Assembly: GCA_021432635.1 (NCBI GenBank)
Contig: MU270087.1
Coordinates: forward strand, 1 to 64,000
Source: Thozetella sp. PMI_491
Taxonomy: Eukaryota > Ascomycota > Sordariomycetes > Chaetosphaeriales > Chaetosphaeriaceae
Direction of reading: 5' to 3'
DNA length: 64,000 nucleotides
Shown here: piece after piece, positions 57,482 to 64,000 of the stretch
How the letters are laid out: each line of letters opens with the position of its first letter
Numbering within the stretch: the stretch's first letter is position 1
Notes under the pieces: model-generated
What the model was told of the DNA's origin: nothing
What the model saw: the letters and a program-made list of their open reading frames with translations, nothing else
The model's database searches: none
Made by a program: the position numbers and the translations under genes

Positions 57482-59241
57482 ATGATGGCTGGGAAGACCC
57501 GAGCGTCCAAGAAGCGCGTCCTGGAGCAGGATCCCCCTGATCATGCTCAGAACAAGAAACGCACGACAGACGATCAAGCTCCAAATGGGGGTCAAACGAA
57601 GAAGCGCATCATCCTTAATGCCTTCGACATGTTCACCCCGAGCCACCTCAGCTTTGGGCAGTGGCGGAGGCCCGAGGACAAAGCATCTACCAAACGACGA
57701 GACATCTCATACTGGACAAACTTAGCCCATATCCTAGAGCGGGGAGATATCACGATGCTCTTCCTCGCCGATACCTATGGGCAGCACGACGTGTACAGAG
57801 GTAGCGCAGAGACAACGATACGCACCGCTTGCCAATTCCCTATGGGGGACCCAGCGGCAGTAAGTGTACCTTGCTGTAGAAGACTCTTCAAATTCAACGG
57901 CAGAAGCGCTAATTCGTGTATGGCAGCCGGTGACGGCTATGGCGGCAGTGACAAAGAATCTTGGGTTCGCAATAACGACTAGCACGAGTTACGAGTCGCC
58001 ATTCGTACTTGCTAAAAGATTCAGCACGCTCGACCATCTAACAAGAGGGCGGTTTGGATGGAACATCGTCACCGGTTTCAAACCGTCCGCGGCGAAGGCA
58101 GTATGTTATGCACGAAGCCCTGGGCTGGCAAAAGGACTAACGCCGAGGCCAGGTTGGTCTACCTTACGTCGAACACGATAAGCGTTATGAAATCGCCAAT
58201 GAGTATCTCGAAGTTCTATACAAGTATAGCTTCCCCGCTCTGCGAAGGACAAGGACGCTTGCTGACGTGACGAGCCCAGGATCTGGGAAGGCTCATGGGC
58301 AGACGACGCATTGAAGGAAGACGCTGAACGCGAGATATACGCCGAATACAGCCGCATACGGGTTATCCACCACAACGGGGAGCATTTCAAGGTCGATGCC
58401 CCCCACATTTTGGACCCGTCGCCACAACGGACCCCTTTACTGTTGCAAGCCGGGACCTCTCCGTAAGCATCCTGCCCTTCTCATGCAAGAGAGTAGAGCG
58501 ACTCTAACCGTTGTTACGTGCCCCAGGGCCGGAATCGCATTCGCTGCTAGACATGCCGAAGTGACGCTCGTGGTAGCGCCATCACCGCACATCCTGAAGC
58601 CGCAGGTAGCTAAGATCCGTGCCTCTGTGGCCGCAGCTGGGCGCGACCCACGAAGTATCAAGGTTCTAGCCGTGATGACGCCCATCATCGGAGTGACAGA
58701 CGACGAAGCCCAGGATAAGTACAGACGCGCGCTGGAGTTCGCAAGCTTTGAAGCCGGTCTCGCCTTCTATTCGGCCAATGCTGGCATCGACCTCTCGCAG
58801 TTCGACGCCGACAAGCCCATTACGCCCGGTGACGCGGCCATTGACGGCCGTGTGCACTCGCTCATCAACACGCTGTCGTACCAGGGCGCCGACGTACCGG
58901 AGTGGACACCGCGGAACATTGGCAAGCTGGTGTCAATCGGGGGCAATGGTCCAGTACCGGTGGGCTCGCCGGCTCGAGTGGCGGATGCAATGGAGGAATG
59001 GATTGATGTTGCCGACTTGGATGGGTTCAACATCGGGTCAGTTGTGACACCAGGAAGCTTCGAGGATTTGGTGGACTTGCTAGTTCCAGAGCTGAGACGT
59101 CGTGGGCGTTATCCTACCAAAGAGATTGGCGAGGACAGCCTCACCCTGCGAGAGCGCATCTATGAGCCTGGCCAGGCCCGACTTAGGGAGGATCACTACG
59201 GGAGCACGTGGAAATACGATAAATACCCCGATAAGGCGTAA
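57482..59241 (+). CDS. FMN-dependent monooxygenase, NtaA/SnaA/DszA family
   Basis: Five exons, 57482-57859, 57927-58100, 58153-58223, 58280-58462 and 58527-59241, encode 506 aa. The luciferase-like core shows RIILNAFDMFTPSHLS, LFLADTYGQHDVY, AMAAVTKNLGFAITTSTSYE, RFSTLDHLTRGRFGWNIVT, YEIANEYLEVLYKIWEGSW, DPSPQRTPLLLQAGTSPAG and FNIGSVVTPGSFEDLVDLLVPELRRRG. These enzymes use reduced FMN from a separate reductase to hydroxylate or cleave substrates such as nitrilotriacetate, dibenzothiophene sulfone or alkyl chains. The first 38 residues are a Lys-rich extension before the conserved start; no later ATG fits. Introns are 52-67 nt. The substrate is unknown. Confidence 0.92.
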
Positions 59242-59829
59242 GCCGACAGATGTCTACCTACGTTCGGTCTCACTAGGTGATAGTTAGATAGGACGAGGGA
59301 TGGTGTAATAACTTGGGTACTAGCCAGTCTTCACATACAAAACACCCAGCTATCCTGTTCATTCCCTTGCCGTTTTTTCGTCAGCTCGTTATCACTATCC
59401 CCACCCATCTAGCGTGCTGATGCCATAGCCGTTTAAATTGCGACCCTGGCAATCCGGCTCCGGGGTCTTCTTAGACAGACGTCAAACTCCAGCAGATGGT
59501 TGAGGGGCAGGCTTTTACTGGCTGAGTGAACCTTGTAGCCGATGTCGCCATGGCACCCAAATTGACACCACAGCTAGACCGACGAGGGACTTGGCAGCTA
59601 CTAGCTGATTTCTCGGCATGTACCCTATGGGTCCTTTTAAAGGATATTTCCGTTTTTTATCGCTGTCCTTTCAGTACAAATATGAGAACCCGAGGATCTG
59701 GTACGCCCTAGCACCACTCTGCCCATCTCCTTTCTCCTGTGCCTACACTAGAATGGTCTACTGATTGGCTTATTTACACTTCGTTGTGTATTGCTACATC
59801 TACGTCCCCAGTTGTATTCAGACAGTAAG
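59242..59829. other. intergenic upstream of the MFS gene
   Basis: AT-richer than most gaps, with several T runs. It must hold the transporter promoter. I see no gene. Confidence 0.55.
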
Positions 59830-61739
59830 ATGGGGGAGAAAGCAGAGCCGGTGGCGACGGTTGTCGCCAGTACCAGCGATCACAAGGAGCCCAAGAGCAT
59901 CTGGATTAGGATCCAAGAGACCATATGGGACGGACCTCGGAGCGAAGACGAGAGGAAACTAGTGCAAAAGCTCGACCTCTTTGTTATGTAAGTGTTACAG
60001 GATCGAGTGCGCGTGGAAGAATTTGGAATAACAAAGATTGACCCCCTATAGGAGCTGGGCTACTTTCGGATACTTTGTGCGCCTCCTAGACTCGGCGAAT
60101 ATCAGTACGTTGCAGTTTTGCCCACCTTCTGTGGTAGTCTCAGACTGACGGCAAACAGCAAACGCCTACGTCAGCGGTATGAAGGAAGATCTCAATGTTC
60201 AAGGAAACGAATACAATCTATTCACAACCCTTTTTACCTGTGGCTATCTTGTGGGCCAGATCCCATCCCAATTTCTCCTGACAAAGAGTGAGATCCCACG
60301 ACATCGTGCTCTCGTTTTTGGCGAACAAGTCTAATCCTGCAAAGTCCGGCCATCAATCTACCTTCCTGTGGTCGAGTTCCTCTGGACCATTGTTACGTTC
60401 TGCTTCGCCGGCGTACAGAGCACGCGCGCCGTTCTGGGAATGCGCTTCTTACTGGGCATGCTCGAAAGCCCTTACGCGGTGGGCGTGCTAACACTAATGG
60501 GTAGCTGGTATACACCCCGCGAGCTAAGCAAGCGGATTGCCATCTTTTACTCAGCGAGCTACGCAGCGAGCATGTTCAGCGGCTACCTCCAAGCGGCCAT
60601 TTACCGCGGGCTTAACGGCACCGCAGGCCTGCCTGGGTGGCGGTGGCTGTTCATCTTCTGCGGCATCATCTCGATCTGGTCGCCGCTGTGGGGTTTATAC
60701 GCTATCCCGGACAATCCATACACGGGACGGGCGCGCTGGATGAGCGACGAGGAGAGGTCCAAGCATGCTGCTAGGATGGCAAGTATCGACCGTCGCAAGC
60801 CGGTGCCCTTGACGCTGGCGAAAGTGCGGCGCGTCTTCACGCACTGGCCGCTCTATGTGTTTACTTTCACCCTCATGTGAGTTCTAGCTTGCTTAGCAAA
60901 CACAGCGCGAGATTGACAGGAGTAAAGTTTTCACTGCGTTGCTACGCAGCCTCTCAACTTTTTCGCCGTCTGGCTCAAGTCTCTCAACCGGTTCAGCGTA
61001 TACGAAGTCAATGTTCTGCCCACCGCCGGCCAGGCGGTCGGGTTGGTGACGACGCTGCTGTACGGGTGGCTGTCCGATGGGCTGAATAGGCGATGGGAAA
61101 TTCTTATAATCCCCGCGGTACGTCATTCCCATCCTCTCACCCACGCTCTATATAATTTGAGAGGGCTTAACTAACTAGAGGCGGATACAAGACATTCAAC
61201 TTTGTCGGGATGGTCTTGGTCGCGGCCAATGCCAACTACGGTGCAACGTTTGTTGGATATCTCCTAAATGGTGCCTCATGGGGTTTCTGGCCCGTTTTAT
61301 ACGTAAGTTGAACCTCCGACGGCTCCACGCTCCCTGCCATACAGAAAACGAAGTTCTGACAGTACGGGCACGTAGTCATGGGCTATCGAGATCATGCACA
61401 AGGACATGGAAGAGCGTGCCATCGTCATCGGGGTTGCCCAGACATTTGGACAGGCGTTCATTGCCTGGTGGACAGGTAAGATTCATTCGAAGCGGAGACC
61501 TTGGGAGCTGGTTGGCTAAATGGACGACAGCTGTCTTGCTCGATGTGGGAAAATACGCACCCTCATTTCACATAGGATACAGTGTCATGTGCGGCATCAG
61601 CGTGTTGCAGTTCTCCAGCATCTTTCTCGTCCGACACTTTGCTAGGCGCGAGGAGGTCTTGGATTTACAGAGGGGCGTCGACCCGGAGACAAGTGATGCC
61701 GATAGCAATAGGGATGACAAGGCGGCGAGCCCTCGATGA
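59830..61739 (+). CDS. MFS transporter, anion:cation symporter (Dal5/allantoate permease-like) type
   Basis: Eight exons, 59830-59987, 60052-60104, 60159-60287, 60345-60876, 60928-61117, 61192-61302, 61376-61475 and 61531-61739, encode 493 aa. Typical blocks are KLDLFVM, DSANITNAYVSGMKEDL, YLVGQIPSQFLLTK, GMRFLLGMLESPYAVGVL, GSWYTPRELSKRIAIFYSA, FFAVWLKSLNRFSVYEVN and AIVIGVAQTFGQAFIAWW. About twelve membrane helices are expected. Members import allantoate, nicotinate, pantothenate and similar organic anions. It sits beside two monooxygenases, so it may supply their substrate. Several acceptors are weak (AAAG, CAAG) but fixed by frame and conservation; it could be shortened by a misjudged exon at 61192. 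Confidence 0.88.
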
Positions 61740-62366
61740 GGAGGGCCGACCCAGCAACCCACTAGCTGGATGTATAAGGATGAGGATGAAGTGGGCAACT
61801 AGTGGTTCAACACTCTAGATCCAAAAGGGCTGCGGTAAAATGGGCCATAATTAGCTTATCGATAGTATGCGTGGTTAACTACGCGTATTCCTTTGATCCA
61901 ACTCTTAGCCTGAGGCTCCTGGACCCAGAGACCTCAGATCGGGGAATTTCTTGATCGCGCAGGGTGATCAAGATTGAAAGACATGCCGATCACAATAGAC
62001 GGGTTGGTGCTCTCGGGTCATTCGCCTCAGCTGAGCTGTACGTCAGCACGGGCTGTCCAACTGCGTAGCGTGCCAGTGGGACGCCCCGCTGCATCGCTAT
62101 GTCGCTGACGTCACGCCTTCCCAAGACAGCTGCAATCTGTGTCAGTGGCGGCAGTTGATGATTGTAAGACCCAAAAAGGGGAATTAAGTAAACGGGAAAC
62201 TGCCAAACCCCATAACCGAGTCGGTGACGCCTTCTTTCAAGTCAAGGACCCGAAATTGCCGGAAGCTTCCAGGACCCCTGGAGAAATCTTTCTCTTTCTA
62301 AATTGAACCGGACAGCATATCTGTAGCATCTCTGTCTCTATCTCGCATTCTGGCTCACAGAAAAAG
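61740..62366. other. intergenic with CRE palindrome
   Basis: This is downstream flank of the MFS gene and promoter of the DUF3292-type gene. It contains a perfect TGACGTCA. Confidence 0.55.
62106..62113. promoter_or_regulatory. CRE palindrome TGACGTCA
   Basis: A perfect 8-bp ATF/CREB-type site about 254 bases upstream of the DUF3292-type gene start. bZIP regulators of stress response bind such sites in fungi. Confidence 0.45.
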
Positions 62367-64000
62367 ATGCATAGACACGAGAGCACGGAGGTGGCTGACC
62401 CGCAACAAGATGTTACAACTGTGGGTGAAGTCGTAATGGATTTCCTCCCTGTGCCTCATCCGGCCTCGCTGGATCCTGAAGCCCATGAGACCGCCAACAG
62501 CATGGCTGAGACCCCGACGCTCTCACACTCGCTTGCAGTACGAGCCCCTGAGGAGCAAGGTGCCGTCCAACAGCGCCATTGCGGGGAGGACGTGGCCGAT
62601 CTCGGGTGGAACGAAAAGAAGGAGGCCATTGCTGCTCCTTTGGTAGGAGGCATGGACAACGAGGAGCTGTGGAAGCTGATACGACGATTTAACAAGGTAT
62701 ATCCGCCACAACGGGAGTGGGACGGCGTGAGGGAAGTTGGCTAACTTTTGTCCTTCCTCGAGCAAATGTATCATGTCAGGGAATGCTCGCATCCAGTACC
62801 GGGAGAGCTCGATCTTAATATCGCTGACGAAGAAGAGTTCTCGCCTGATAAGCTACGAGCTAACATTGAACGACTGTACATGACCGTGGTCATTGGCATT
62901 ATCGGCCTCGTGAAGCATGTAGCACGCCTGCGATCATGGCGAGAAGCGAAAAGGACGAGCATTTTTTGTATGGTAGGTTGTCCCGGCCCTGAAATCTAGA
63001 TGCAGAGCAGGACAGGCTGACGTTGGAAAAGGGGTACTTTGCAGCATGGGCTCTTGACCTAGTGATGCCGGCACTCTGCCTAACCATCATTGTTCTAATC
63101 ATACACCCTCCTTCCCGGTCCACATTATTCCCCCCAGCGCCCATAGCCCTCGTGAGCGCCCACTCGGGAGGTTTACAAAAGCCCAAGGCAGGCGTTCTCG
63201 GTAGCCACGATAGTGCTACCGGTGCGCCTGAGAACCACAAAGGAGAAGCCGTCGAGCAAGAGGCCAGCAACTTCTACAATAGCATTGCCTCAATCGCGCT
63301 CACAGGAGCAACGGGAAAGCACCCCCAGGCTGAGCCAGTGGTGGCCGACGACGGGGATCTGACTCACGACACGGTACCCGACCCGACAGCCTTTGCAGTG
63401 GTCGCTGCCGACGCGAAGGACGTCGCTGCCGGAGCTCACCCAACCCCATCTCATGATAAGACCAAGATCCCTGTAGAGACGGCCATGTGGACCAAGATGA
63501 GGCCAGTCATGCACGGTATCGCCGATATTTCAGACACGTGGGAGAGATTTGGGAACGCATTGTCACCGACGCCCCCTTTCCCGAAAAGTCTCCATCGACT
63601 CAGGATCGCCACGCTCGTCGCCCCCCTCTTCCTGGTTTCTTTGTTTCTCACCTCGTATATGCTTGTGAAGGCTGCAGGCTTTGCAGCCGGATTCATTTTC
63701 TTTGGTGAACCGGTGATCTCCCGCTTGCTCGCGCTCTTAGACCGCCGGTTTCCTCACTGGGAGAGGTTCCTCGAGCTCCGCAACACAATCCTCAAAGGCG
63801 TCCCGACCAATGCCCAGCTTGCCCTGACCTTGCTGCGTATTGGCGAGGCGAACAAAGCGCCGCTTCCGCCACCACCACGGATCCCAGAGCCTCCGCTGGA
63901 GAAGCCCGCTGAGCTCACTGATCAAGAGCTCCGCGCGACGGGCGCTGAGCCACCGCTCAACGCAACCGACGAAGAGATCGAGCATGCCATGGCATATGAC
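62367..64000 (+). CDS. DUF3292-type fungal membrane protein (3' truncated by window)
   Basis: Three exons are visible, 62367-62696, 62763-62972 and 63032 to the window end, giving 503 residues without a stop. After a disordered N-terminus comes WNEKKEAIAAPLVGGMDNEELWKLIRRFNK spliced to QMYHVRE, the characteristic opening of the fungal DUF3292 family. A hydrophobic segment (AAWALDLVMPALCLTIIVLII) and a second one (ATLVAPLFLVSLFLTSYMLVKAAGFAAGFIFFG) suggest membrane association. The stretch between them is disordered. The last part (RFLELRNTILKGVPTNAQLALTLLRIGE) is family-like. The function is unknown. Confidence 0.85.

Overview
The window is nuclear DNA of a filamentous ascomycete (Pezizomycotina, most likely a Sordariomycete). 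The evidence is short spliceosomal introns of 49-250 bases with GTRNGT-type donors and CTRAY-like branch sites, a GC-rich composition with intergenic gaps of 0.3-3.6 kb, and a set of fungal genes (atg13, atg22, hse1, bud22, cox15, a Ran-binding family protein, an ebs-bah-phd protein). There are no operons, and I found no tRNA or rRNA genes, CRISPR arrays or intact transposons. Gene models were built by hand-joining exons so that the reading frame and family conservation both hold.

Layout. 1-3059 has no recognisable gene. 3060-10439 carries an NAD-epimerase-like protein, a small GxW lipocalin-like protein, and a divergent pair of cap2 (actin capping beta, minus) and alg12 (plus). 11586-16635 carries, on the minus strand, a BAH-PHD chromatin reader and atg22. 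cox15 follows at 17406-18916. A gene-poor stretch of about 3.6 kb then leads to a small Cys-containing protein at 22556. 23596-32844 carries sup35/eRF3 (minus), a Ran-binding-family protein and a SNF2 ATPase. 33534-34788 is a mitochondrial oxodicarboxylate carrier (minus). 36251-46015 has a large ankyrin/RCC1/BTB protein and atg13. 47880-54434 has hse1 (ESCRT-0), bud22 (minus) and a centrin-like EF-hand protein. 54749-61739 looks accessory: a Baeyer-Villiger-type monooxygenase (minus), an NtaA/DszA-type FMN monooxygenase and an MFS anion-symporter-type transporter. A DUF3292-type membrane protein starts at 62367 and runs off the right edge.

How genes relate. Most are unrelated housekeeping genes. 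Several serve membrane traffic and vacuolar degradation (atg13, atg22, hse1), two serve mitochondria (cox15, the carrier), and sup35, bud22 and the SNF2 ATPase serve translation, ribosome assembly and DNA. The BVMO, FMN monooxygenase and transporter trio is the only set that reads as a possible pathway: uptake of an organic anion and its oxidative breakdown or detoxification.

Most notable: the BAH-PHD protein has a PHD finger whose last zinc-binding pair is about 168 residues from the rest, and its stop codon (TAG) is followed by a further 72 in-frame sense codons of acidic composition. This raises the question of stop-codon readthrough or a recent nonsense change.
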